Shown here in pieces: positions 1 through 6,847 of a stretch of DNA of 19,265 nucleotides. A program made the translations under genes and the position numbers. The first letter of the stretch is position 1. Each line of letters starts with the position of its first letter. This DNA is from CAVZRC01 sp052148775 (GTDB taxonomy: Bacteria > Planctomycetota > Planctomycetia > Isosphaerales > Isosphaeraceae): NCBI GenBank assembly GCA_052148775.1, contig JBKQHM010000267.1:1-19265 (forward strand), in the 5' to 3' direction. Below the pieces are notes generated by a model. The model did no database searches, was not told the DNA's origin, and worked only from the letters and a program-made list of their open reading frames with translations.

Positions 1-414
1 ATTGTCGCGGGCTCGATCTCCAAAGAACTCCGAAAAAGCCGGCCGAAAGTGCAATTATTCCTTGGAGTTGCGCCTGCCGAAGATCTTCACAGCAGTGGTC
101 TCCTGACCCCGCCGTGGGCCGAACCGACGGTCTCCCAAATGCAGGCGCCCGCCCCGGGAGACCTGCGGTCGGCCCGGTGGCCAGGTCGGGAGACCTTGCC
201 ACAGCGCCCCACCGCGGCGTGCGCAACCCAAGCGATAGGCGCTCTAGTCGCATCTCGGTCTCCTCCAGACAGATGGGAGTCCTCGCTCTATTGGTGGTAA
301 CGTACGTTCAGTCACGGCTGGCCGCAACACCTTGTTCCGTCGTATTCCCGAATTCTTTGGGATTCCCGGTCAACTCGCCAGGCCCTCGCGGATCTCCGCG
401 GGGGCTTTCTTCTT
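1..414 (+). ncRNA. Candidate structured non-coding RNA or leader (unidentified)
   Basis: No open frame here looks like a protein gene, but the stretch is rich in complementary segments. The clearest is a long stem with left arm 116-136 and right arm 156-175. It contains a perfect 8-bp pair, GGTCTCCC (129-136) with GGGAGACC (156-163), and the outer arms read GGGCCGA and TCGGCCC with a small bulge between. GGTCTCC or its complement recurs at 97-103, 188-195 and 258-264, so alternative pairings are possible. A weaker pair is AACTCC (26-31) with GGAGTT (64-69). The stretch ends in a good intrinsic terminator (382-414). Signature bases of RNase P RNA, tmRNA and SRP RNA were looked for and not found. 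The 5' limit is unknown because the window starts here. The class and even transcription are inference. Confidence 0.3.
382..414 (+). terminator. Rho-independent terminator
   Basis: Positions 382-391 pair with 396-405 to give a 10-bp GC-rich stem with one G-T wobble and an ATCT loop. The stem is followed at once by the T-rich run TTTCTTCTT (406-414). This is the standard intrinsic terminator layout on the plus strand. No protein gene lies upstream in the window, so it would end either a non-coding transcript or a transcript entering from the left. Confidence 0.65.
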
Positions 415-567
415 GCGCGATCCCGCCCGAACCGAGAAAATCTCGTGTTGGCGAATTTTTATGCAACTGGAGGCTCGCTCTTGCAGATCGTTCTGGGTGT
501 ACGGTCGTGGGTTTTCCGCCAAAGTTCGTGGACCACGCCGTTTCACTTGACTGAAGGGCTCTCAACC

Positions 568-789
568 ATGGGATCGGAAGCCTCGAAGAAGGGCGATCGA
601 CCGAAGGCCAGCACTCCGAACGCGCCGGCCGGGAATGGGGTCACTTACACGATGGGCGGATATCGCCCAGGCGTCGGCGTGGCACAGCCCGCCAACGGAG
701 ACCCGGCACACCTGCTCGCGGGTGGCCGGAAGTCGAATCCTCCACTGGATGACCTCGACGACGACGCTTTGCAGCAACCCGGGAAGTAA
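568..789 (+). CDS. Small hypothetical protein, 73 aa
   Basis: I do not recognise a family. The ATG at 568 is preceded by GAAGGG about ten bases upstream, which is an acceptable ribosome binding site; the frame is open further upstream to 445 but without a better start. The predicted protein is hydrophilic with no membrane segment or signal peptide. Its N-terminus is Lys/Ser/Pro/Ala-rich, its middle is Gly/Pro/Ala-rich, and its C-terminus has an acidic patch, LDDLDDDAL, before a short Gln/Pro/Gly/Lys tail. Such composition suggests a mostly disordered protein. Codon third positions are fairly GC-rich, as in the neighbours, which favours a real gene. It stands alone between the structured 5' region and the sulfotransferase gene. 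Confidence is limited by its length and low complexity. Confidence 0.45.
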   Translation: MGSEASKKGDRPKASTPNAPAGNGVTYTMGGYRPGVGVAQPANGDPAHLLAGGRKSNPPLDDLDDDALQQPGK

Positions 790-1153
790 TCCCCAGATCT
801 CGAGATGACGCCCCGGTCCTCGACTGTCGGGTATCTCGCCCCGATGGTCCGGCCGGGGAGGTCCGTAGCGTCTGGGATACCGGCATCATCACGCGGGCCG
901 AGCGGAATGAGGACCGATGGGTCGATATCCTGGTCGCGATGGACACGCCTGGACCCCGCACTGTCCGATGGCGGGCACCGTCGACAATGTGAAACTCTGA
1001 AAACTCGGATCGCACAAGCTTGACCTGCTTTGCGCAAAGGTGGTTATACTGCCTAGGTTTTCCGACTTGCCCATATCGCGATCTTGTGGGTTCGGGTACG
1101 AAGTTGGATGGTTGCCGGATCGGTTCGCCGCGTTCGCGATGGGGGGGTTGTTC
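790..1153. other. Intergenic region, 364 bp
   Basis: No convincing gene is visible; short frames on both strands have no family resemblance or good start site. A small perfect palindrome, ATCTCGAGAT, lies at 797-806. The useful content is a sigma-70-like promoter at 1020-1050, upstream of the arylsulfotransferase-like gene. That would leave a leader of roughly 95 bases before its ATG. Confidence 0.5.
1020..1050 (+). promoter_or_regulatory. Candidate sigma-70 promoter for the arylsulfotransferase-like gene
   Basis: TTGACC (1020-1025) and TATACT (1045-1050) each match the -35 and -10 consensus at five of six bases, but the 19-bp spacer is longer than the usual 17. Transcription would begin near 1057. 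This matters for gene calling: an in-frame GTG at 1040 lies inside the promoter, upstream of the expected start of transcription, so it is unlikely to be the translation start. Confidence 0.4.
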
Positions 1154-2764
1154 ATGGCATCCTGCGTTGCCAACTGGCTGACTTGGGCGTTCCGGGGCTC
1201 AATTGACGATTCGAATTGCGGTGCACTCGTCCGCGGGCGACGCTTCGCGCCGCCACGTCTGGAGGCGCTCGAGGGCCGCGACTTGCTGAGCGGCGTCTGG
1301 AATTTCGTGAGTGCGCCGGAGCTCCATCCGATGAAGGTGAATGTGCTGGGCCTCCAAGCCGGCGCGTCCCTCAATCCGATCTTCGTCGCGCCTTACGACC
1401 AATCCACCAACCCGAATGAATTGGTTGGCGACACCGGCCCGCTGATCATGGACGGCGCCGGGAATCCGATCTGGTTCGACCCCCTTTCCCACCGCAACCG
1501 GGAACAAGCGATCGGCTTCGAAGCTCAGACCTTGTTCGGCAGGCCGGTGTTGACCTGGTGGCAGGGTACGATCTCGGGGATTCAAGCGAGCAAACTGCCC
1601 GCCGGCACGTCGCTGCCGGGAGGCAAGTTCGTCATCTACAACGAACACTATCGAGAGATCATGTCGGTCCAGGCACCGAAGGGATTCTCGATGGACGAGC
1701 ACGAGTTCTTGATCACTCCGCAAGGGGACGCCTATTTCCTCGCGACGAAAGTCGTCAAGGCGAATCTGACCCCCTACGGCGGCCCGAGGGACGGGGAGTA
1801 TGTCGACTCGGAAGTCTTTGAAGTCAATCTGCGCACCAAGAAGCTGATCTTCTCCTGGAATATGGCCGCACATGTCCCCTTGAGCGATGCGATCGTCCCC
1901 ATGACCACGACGCCGGGTCGCGCGTGGGACCCTTACCATGCCAATTCGATCGACGTGAGTCCCGACGGCTCGCAAATCCTGGTTTCCGCACGCAACACGT
2001 GGGGGATCTATGACATCAGCCGGAATACGGGGCAGTTCCTCTGGCAGCTCGGGGGCAAGCAGGACCAGTTCCGTTTGCCGTCGGACCTGATCACCGGCCC
2101 CTACGGTTCGGCGTTCCAGTACCAGCACACGGCGCGGTTCGTGCCTGGAGGGATCAGCCTCTTCGACGACGGCGGCCTTGGCGCGCCGCCCGACGGCGGT
2201 CCATACGGCCCCGGACGCGGATTGATCCTGGACCTGGACCTCCAGGACATGTCAGCCAGTCTCGCGAGTCCACCGATCTACCACGCCCCGGCGCTCTATC
2301 CGAACAGCCAGGGCGACCTCCAGGTCCTCGCGAACGGCGATGTGTTCGTCGGCTGGGGATCGGATACTCTCTCCAACGGGGAGTTGAGTTCTTATTACAC
2401 CGAGTATTCCAGCAGTGGGTCGGTCATTGCGGATTACGTCCTGGCCGGCCAGGACGTGACCTACCGCGCCGTCAGCTCTCCGTGGGTGGGGCTTCCGCTC
2501 AAGAGGCCGGCGGCGGTGGCGGTCGAGGGCGCGGACGGGCAAGCGACTGTGTACGCCTCCTGGAACGGCTCGACACAGACGGTCGCCTGGGAGCTGCTCG
2601 CCGGCCCCACGCGGAAGTCGCTGTCGGCGGTCTCGGTCACGTCGCGCACCGGCTTCGAGACGGCGATCGCGGCCACGGCCGCAGGACCCTTCTACCAGGT
2701 CAAGGCGATCGGCGCCGGCGGCGCGGTCCTGGATACATCCTCCGTCATCCGCGCTCGCGGCTAG
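1154..2764 (+). CDS. Secreted arylsulfotransferase-like protein (Arylsulfotran_2 type)
   Basis: A 536-residue protein of the arylsulfotransferase fold (PF14269-like, a beta-propeller). Family-type blocks are visible in order: DEHEFLITPQGDAYFLA (from about residue 182), HANSIDVSPDG (from 262), WGIYDISRNTGQFLWQLGG (about 283-301) and FQYQHTARF (about 321-329), with conserved His near 183, 262 and 325. Bacterial relatives act outside the cytoplasm and move sulfuryl groups between phenolic compounds, but the substrate here is unknown. Residues 33-46 (PPRLEALEGRDLLS) match the planctomycete extracellular motif (PF07595-like), so export is expected. The last roughly 90 residues look like an extra beta-sandwich. 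ATG 1154 was chosen because a GGGGGGG tract (1141-1147) sits six bases upstream; ATG 1139 is the alternative, and GTG 1040 overlaps the promoter. The stop overlaps that of the convergent HEAT gene. Fold assignment is firm, activity less so. Confidence 0.82.
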   Translation: MASCVANWLTWAFRGSIDDSNCGALVRGRRFAPPRLEALEGRDLLSGVWNFVSAPELHPMKVNVLGLQAGASLNPIFVAPYDQSTNPNELVGDTGPLIMDGAGNPIWFDPLSHRNREQAIGFEAQTLFGRPVLTWWQGTISGIQASKLPAGTSLPGGKFVIYNEHYREIMSVQAPKGFSMDEHEFLITPQGDAYFLATKVVKANLTPYGGPRDGEYVDSEVFEVNLRTKKLIFSWNMAAHVPLSDAIVPMTTTPGRAWDPYHANSIDVSPDGSQILVSARNTWGIYDISRNTGQFLWQLGGKQDQFRLPSDLITGPYGSAFQYQHTARFVPGGISLFDDGGLGAPPDGGPYGPGRGLILDLDLQDMSASLASPPIYHAPALYPNSQGDLQVLANGDVFVGWGSDTLSNGELSSYYTEYSSSGSVIADYVLAGQDVTYRAVSSPWVGLPLKRPAAVAVEGADGQATVYASWNGSTQTVAWELLAGPTRKSLSAVSVTSRTGFETAIAATAAGPFYQVKAIGAGGAVLDTSSVIRARG

Positions 2765-3621
2765 GGCGCTTCACGCTTCGGCGACCCTCGCGATTCGATG
2801 CCGGTCGGCGAACACGCCTCGATCGCCTCTGCCAGCAGGTCGCTGTCCTCCTGCCACCGGCCTCGCAAGTCGACTAGCTTCGGATGGAGCCGGGGATCGC
2901 CGATCATTAAGGCGGCCTCGATTTCCGATTGCGAGATCTCATCCGATTCCAGCGACTTGAGGAGGGCCGTGAGGACGCGGGGGTCTCCGCGGCGGATCAA
3001 GGCGAGCATCGCCTCGCCCTGCGTGTCGGCATCGGGGTCTTCGAGGCGCGCGGCCAGGGCCTCGCGGATGTTGGGCGTGTCCAGGTCGATCTTCGCGGTC
3101 AGGGCGAAAGTCGCATAGTCCCGGATGTACGTGGCCTCGTCGTGCGTCAGTGCGATGAGAGCCGCGATCGCCCGCGGGTCCTCGCAGCCCAGGAGTGCAG
3201 AAACGACGCCGTCGCGAGGCGGGTGATTCGGGTGGCGTTGGAATCGACAGGCCGCTTCGATCACTTCCGGCGTTCGATAGCCGCCGAGGGCGGCCAGGGC
3301 CGATCGGAGTACCTCGGGCTCCTGCTCCGTCCCCAGCATCCCGAGCAGGATGCTGGCGCACTCGTCCGGGAAGATCCGGCCCGGCCACCCGAGGTGTGCC
3401 AGGAGGTTCGCGGCCAGGCGTCGTTCCTCGGCGCAGGGACTCCGGGCCAACCGGGCGGCCTCGTCGAAGACCTCGCGCGAGTCGCGACACTGGAGTGCCG
3501 AGATCGCAGCCGAGACGCGATCCTCATCCGGATCGCTCAAGGCCGTCGAGATCAACTCGTTGACGGACCGAGGATCGTCCCTCAAATTCGGAAAATCCCA
3601 AGGCCATGTCGAATTGGTCAC
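2761..3621 (-). CDS. HEAT-repeat protein, 286 aa
   Basis: A cytoplasmic-looking protein built of short paired helices, with no signal peptide or membrane segment. Repeated units such as EVLRSALAALGGYRTPEVIE, DPRAIAALIALTHDEATYIR and DTQGEAMLALIRRGDPRVLT follow the HEAT / PBS-lyase-like pattern of Asp-Pro turns and Ala/Leu-rich helices. Such proteins are usually binding scaffolds, and nothing in the sequence identifies a partner. GTG 3621 was chosen as start because AAGGGAG lies about nine bases upstream on the minus strand; the frame continues upstream to 3714 with an Arg-rich stretch that looks like leader rather than protein, and ATG 3663 is a weaker option. The gene is convergent with the arylsulfotransferase-like gene and divergent from the enolase-superfamily gene. 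Two adjacent hairpins (3664-3711) lie upstream of the start. Confidence 0.75.
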   Translation of the reverse strand: MTNSTWPWDFPNLRDDPRSVNELISTALSDPDEDRVSAAISALQCRDSREVFDEAARLARSPCAEERRLAANLLAHLGWPGRIFPDECASILLGMLGTEQEPEVLRSALAALGGYRTPEVIEAACRFQRHPNHPPRDGVVSALLGCEDPRAIAALIALTHDEATYIRDYATFALTAKIDLDTPNIREALAARLEDPDADTQGEAMLALIRRGDPRVLTALLKSLESDEISQSEIEAALMIGDPRLHPKLVDLRGRWQEDSDLLAEAIEACSPTGIESRGSPKREAP

Positions 3622-3663
3622 GCCCGAGAACTCCCTTCTGCGTCGGTGGCCCGAGTATCTCAT

Positions 3664-3711
3664 CTCCGGACCTGAGAGGCCGGAGTCGGACGGCATAGCC
3701 GTAGCCGTCCG
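3664..3711. repeat. Two tandem inverted repeats in a divergent intergenic region
   Basis: CTCCGG (3664-3669) pairs with CCGGAG (3680-3685), and the stem can extend inward with one bulge. Immediately beside it, CGGACGGC (3687-3694) pairs perfectly with GCCGTCCG (3704-3711) across a 9-base loop. Both lie within 100 bp upstream of the HEAT gene start and could form in its leader RNA or act as protein-binding dyads. No T-run follows on either strand, so they are not typical terminators. Confidence 0.5.
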
Positions 3712-3845
3712 CAATCGCTTCGGAGTCCACCGACGAGTTTCACTCTACGAGGCTCCGCATCTCCTCGCCAGCGATCTTCCGGATGACCTGCATTCTTGCC
3801 CGTACGGCCTGGTCCGGTTAGATTCGGCTCGACACGAATTCGAAT

Positions 3846-3865
3846 GCCGGCTCGGACGAGCCGGC
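3846..3865. repeat. Perfect 8-bp hairpin just upstream of the enolase-superfamily gene
   Basis: GCCGGCTC (3846-3853) and GAGCCGGC (3858-3865) are perfect inverted copies around a GGAC tetraloop. The hairpin ends about 15 bases before the ribosome binding site (GAGGA near 3881). It could be a leader structure or an operator; it has no T-run and so is unlikely to be a terminator. Confidence 0.5.
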
Positions 3866-3891
3866 GGCTCCAGGACGATGCGAGGACGACG

Positions 3892-5040
3892 ATGCCAGGT
3901 GCGCCCCCCCCGATCAGCGACATGAAGATCACGAGCGTCGAGGCGATCTACCTCCGATTGCCCGAGGTGAAGACCCAGTGCGACAGCGGCCAGGACGCGT
4001 TGATCGTCAAGGTCTCGACCGACGCCGGGATCGTCGGCTATGGCGAGGTGGATTCGAACCCGATGGCCGTGAAGGGCTGCATCGAGGGCCCGTTCTCGCA
4101 CACGACCGCGACCGGCCTGGCCCGGGTGCTGATCGGCGAGGATCCGTTCCGCACCGAGTACCTTTGGCACAAGATGTACCGGGCCAATATCTACGGCGGC
4201 CGGCGCGGGATCGGCGTCCACGCGATCAGCGGGATCGACCTGGCTCTCTGGGACATCAAGGGGAAGGCGCTCGGCCTGCCGATCTGGAAGCTGCTGGGCG
4301 GGGGATTCACCAAGAGCCTGCGGGCTTACGCCAGCTCGCTCTTCGGCGAGACCCCCGCGGAGACCGGCCGTCGGGCACGACGGTTCGCCGACCAAGGGTT
4401 CACGGCCGTCAAGTTCGGCTGGGACCCGATGGGCAAGGATGCCGAGACCGACGTCGCGCTGGTCCGCGAGGCCCGCGCCGGGCTCGGGCCCGACCTCGAC
4501 CTGATGATCGACGCCGGGCTCGTCTACGATGCCAAGACCGCCATCCAGCGCGCCCGGGCCTTCGAGCCATACAATCCCTTCTGGTTCGAGGAGCCCCTCT
4601 TGCCCGACGACTACCTGGGCTATGCCAAGCTGGCCGCGGCCAGCCCACTGCGGATCGCCGCCGGCGAGGAGGAGAGCGAGCGCAAGTCGTTCCTCCAGCT
4701 CATGGACGTGGGGCAGATCGACGTCGTCCAGGTCGACCTGACGCGGTGCGGCGGATTCACCGAGGCCATCAAGATCGCCGCGCTGGCCGCCGATCGCGGC
4801 CTGCCGATCGTCAATCACGGCTTCACCACGTATCTGAACGTCGCCGCCGCGCTCCACTTCCTGGCCAGCATCCCCAACACGCTGGGATTGCTCGAATTCG
4901 TCGTCGAGGAGGGGACCAACCTGCGGCAGTCGATCACCGAGGTCATCCGCGCCGAGTCCGGCATGGTCGCCGTGCCCGATGCGCCCGGGCTCGGCATCGA
5001 GCTCAACCTGGACGGGATCGAGAAGTTCCGCGTCGGTTGA
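3892..5040 (+). CDS. Mandelate racemase / muconate lactonizing enzyme family protein (enolase superfamily)
   Basis: A 382-residue enzyme of usual family length: an N-terminal capping domain, then a (beta/alpha)-barrel. These enzymes abstract a proton next to a carboxylate, using Mg2+, and act as racemases, cycloisomerases or sugar-acid dehydratases. Metal ligands are recognisable: Asp in LMIDAG (about residue 207), Glu in WFEEP (about 233) and Glu in AAGEEES (about 259). The barrel end has Asp in QVDLTRCGG (about 282), His in VNHGF (about 309) and a late Glu in LLEF (about 335), like the His-Asp dyad of the mandelate racemase group. The second-strand Lys pair is incomplete: VKFGW keeps the first Lys (about 174) but has Gly at the second position. 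ATG 3892 follows GAGGA at good spacing; ATG 3922 lacks a binding site. The substrate cannot be assigned, and no sugar-acid pathway neighbours are present. Confidence 0.85.
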   Translation: MPGAPPPISDMKITSVEAIYLRLPEVKTQCDSGQDALIVKVSTDAGIVGYGEVDSNPMAVKGCIEGPFSHTTATGLARVLIGEDPFRTEYLWHKMYRANIYGGRRGIGVHAISGIDLALWDIKGKALGLPIWKLLGGGFTKSLRAYASSLFGETPAETGRRARRFADQGFTAVKFGWDPMGKDAETDVALVREARAGLGPDLDLMIDAGLVYDAKTAIQRARAFEPYNPFWFEEPLLPDDYLGYAKLAAASPLRIAAGEEESERKSFLQLMDVGQIDVVQVDLTRCGGFTEAIKIAALAADRGLPIVNHGFTTYLNVAAALHFLASIPNTLGLLEFVVEEGTNLRQSITEVIRAESGMVAVPDAPGLGIELNLDGIEKFRVG

Positions 5041-5095
5041 ATCGCGATTTGCCATGGAGAGCGGACATCACAGGGGAGAAAGATCTGAATGTCCT

Positions 5096-5245
5096 CACCA
5101 CAGAGTCACCGAGGACACAGAGAAAAAGGGAAATGTGTCGTGATCTCGTCGGCGCAAAGCGGCCCTCTTGCCCCGGGCGGTCGTGGTTAAAGCCGGAATT
5201 CATCGATCATTTTGTCTTCTCTGTGCCCTCGGAGACTCTGTGGTG
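5096..5245. repeat. 150-bp inverted-repeat element with CACAGAG-type arms
   Basis: Arms 5096-5123 and 5218-5245 are 28 nt long and match at 26 of 28 positions in inverted orientation, separated by 94 bp with no gene. The arms are built from CACAGAG units and resemble the CACAGAG-rich repeats I recall as common between genes in planctomycete and other environmental genomes (from memory, not checked). GAAAGATC occurs directly after the right arm, sharing its final G (5245-5252), and again ten bases before the left arm (5078-5085), which could be a target-site duplication. It fills most of the gap between the enolase-superfamily and cupin genes. Confidence 0.7.
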
Positions 5246-5293
5246 AAAGATCCGGGCTGATCGAATCCCCGCGACCGACAGGGAGCCGTCCCG

Positions 5294-5809
5294 ATGCCGA
5301 ACGCCCGCGAGATCATCGAAGCCCTCGGACTCCAGCCGCACCCGATCGAGGGCGGCTTCTTCCGCGAGACCTATCGCTCCGAGGGGGTCATCCCGGCCTC
5401 ATCGTTGCCGGGTCCGTATCGATCGAGGGGCGATCGGTCATACGGGACCGCGATCTATTACCTGCTGACCGCGGACACCTTCTCCGAGATGCACCGGCTG
5501 CCGACCGAGGAGGTCTTCCATTACTACCTGGGCAGTCCCATGCGGATGCTCCAGCTCTTCCCGGACGGCAACGGCCGGGAGATCGTCATCGGTCCGGACG
5601 TCCTCGCCGGTCAACAGCCGCAGGTCGTCGTGCCGCCGGGCGTCTGGCAGGGCTCTCGCCTGGAGCCCGGCGGCGAATTCATCCTGGTGGGCGCGACCAT
5701 GGCTCCGGGGTTCGACTACGCCGACTATGAGCAGGGTCGGCGTGGCGAGCTCATCGACCAGTATCCGGAGCATGCCGAGGCGATCCGGCAGTTGAGCCGG
5801 ATACTGTGA
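5294..5809 (+). CDS. Cupin domain protein of the DUF985 / Cupin_5 family
   Basis: A 171-residue single-domain cupin that matches the family end to end. Visible blocks are HPIEGGFFRETYRS (about 16-29), TAIYYLL (52-58), MHRLPTEEVFHYYLGSP (66-82), VPPGVWQGSRLEPGGEF (113-129) and GATMAPGFDYADYEQGRR (133-150). His67, Glu73 and His76 sit where cupins bind a metal. The family's biochemical role is poorly defined; some members have been described as sugar-epimerase-like, and I cannot assign a reaction. AGGGAG about nine bases before ATG 5294 supports the start. The gene stands alone, just downstream of the inverted-repeat element, and ends nine bases from the stop of the convergent HTTM gene, with no evident terminator between them. 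Confidence 0.88.
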   Translation: MPNAREIIEALGLQPHPIEGGFFRETYRSEGVIPASSLPGPYRSRGDRSYGTAIYYLLTADTFSEMHRLPTEEVFHYYLGSPMRMLQLFPDGNGREIVIGPDVLAGQQPQVVVPPGVWQGSRLEPGGEFILVGATMAPGFDYADYEQGRRGELIDQYPEHAEAIRQLSRIL

Positions 5810-5818
5810 AGACTTCGG

Positions 5819-6847
5819 TCAGATCGTCTCGGCGCCGGCGTGCATCTCGGCGCCTTCGAAAACGAACTCGCGCTGCTGCCACGATGGAAGTGCGATGGGA
5901 CGATCGCCCCCCCGCAGGAATTCGAGGTTGGGCCGGCGGATGCCCAGGCGGGCCAGCCAGGCGCGCGGATCGAGGGCGCGGAGCAGTGCCCCGGCCTCAT
6001 CGGCGTCCAGGAACGTCAGGTAGGTCGCGCACATGATCTCGCCGAAGCCGGGTATGTTGAGGACCGGGCGGATCCCCGCATGGAGCAGGACCCCTCCGAG
6101 GATCGCCCACCGACGGGTGGGACGGAACCAGAGCCAGAAGGCCAGCGCGAACTCGATCAGGAGGGCGCCGTGGGTCAGGAGGTTGACGAATAGCGGGTAC
6201 GCGCCGAGCCATTCCAGATTAAACCAGTCGAATTCCCGATTGAACAGCACGTAATGTGTCGCCGTGCCATCCATCCAGGTCCCGCCACTGCACTTGATGA
6301 CGCAGGACTGGAAGTAGATCAGGCAGAGCTGCATCTGGAGGAGCCGGAGGCCCCAGGGGACGATCAGCGGTTCGGCCGCGGTCCCGCGTCGCTTCGCCTC
6401 GCGGCGCGCGTCCAGAGAGTAGGCCGCGCCGCTCGGGCAGAACATCATGTAGAACGACAGGAGCGCCGGGAGGGCATCCGGCCCGCCGTTGGAGGAGACG
6501 TTCCGGTGGTAGAACGAGAGCATGCACACCCAGAGCACGACGCTCATCACGCGGGTCCGCCATCCCAGCGTCACGCCCAGGGCCGCGGCGAAGGCCACGG
6601 CATGGAAGATCCTCGTCGTGACCGGGTCGTTGATGTAGTGGAGCGGCGAGAACCGCAACGGCGCCGCGGCTTCGCGGGCCTCGGTCCCCTGGAGTAAGCC
6701 GGCATTGGTATACCAGAAGTCGAACTCCACGGTCATCACGGCCAGGTAGATCATGATCAGCGTGCCGAAGACGATCCGGAACAGGCCCAGCGGCCTGGCC
6801 GAGATCGGCCCGAACAAGAAACGATTCCACGCCTTGATCGGATTCAC
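5819..6847 (-). CDS. HTTM-domain integral membrane protein (vitamin K-dependent gamma-carboxylase-like)
   Basis: A 342-residue multi-pass membrane protein of the HTTM family, the bacterial relatives of vitamin K-dependent gamma-carboxylase. It opens with the family-type RPLGLFRIVFGTLIMIYLA (about 18-36). Hydrophobic segments follow near 82-95, 101-113, 127-138, 168-182, 217-240 and 248-280. The conserved-looking stretch SCVIKCSGGTWMDGTATHY (about 181-199) holds Lys185, which may correspond to the lysine reported as essential in the animal enzyme; that alignment is inference. The C-terminal part is soluble. The bacterial function is unknown. Translation starts at GTG 6847, within the GTGA shared with the stop of the upstream gene, and a perfect AAGGAGGTGAT ribosome binding site lies at 6851-6861 inside that gene's end. 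The two products are therefore probably made together and may form a complex. Confidence 0.85.
   Translation of the reverse strand: MNPIKAWNRFLFGPISARPLGLFRIVFGTLIMIYLAVMTVEFDFWYTNAGLLQGTEAREAAAPLRFSPLHYINDPVTTRIFHAVAFAAALGVTLGWRTRVMSVVLWVCMLSFYHRNVSSNGGPDALPALLSFYMMFCPSGAAYSLDARREAKRRGTAAEPLIVPWGLRLLQMQLCLIYFQSCVIKCSGGTWMDGTATHYVLFNREFDWFNLEWLGAYPLFVNLLTHGALLIEFALAFWLWFRPTRRWAILGGVLLHAGIRPVLNIPGFGEIMCATYLTFLDADEAGALLRALDPRAWLARLGIRRPNLEFLRGGDRPIALPSWQQREFVFEGAEMHAGAETI

Noticed and set aside
1..414. RNase P RNA, tmRNA or SRP RNA
   Set aside because: The conserved GAGGAAAGTCC block of RNase P RNA, the tRNA-like end of tmRNA and the conserved SRP loop were not found.
3745..5055. Long minus-strand open frame, 436 codons
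   Set aside because: It lies antisense to the enolase-superfamily gene, whose motifs are clear. The translation has no recognisable domain and is explained by high GC at third positions.
3978..5246. Plus-strand open frame of 422 codons in another frame
   Set aside because: It is an Arg/Gly/Asp-rich frame-shifted shadow of the enolase-superfamily gene, running into the inverted-repeat element.
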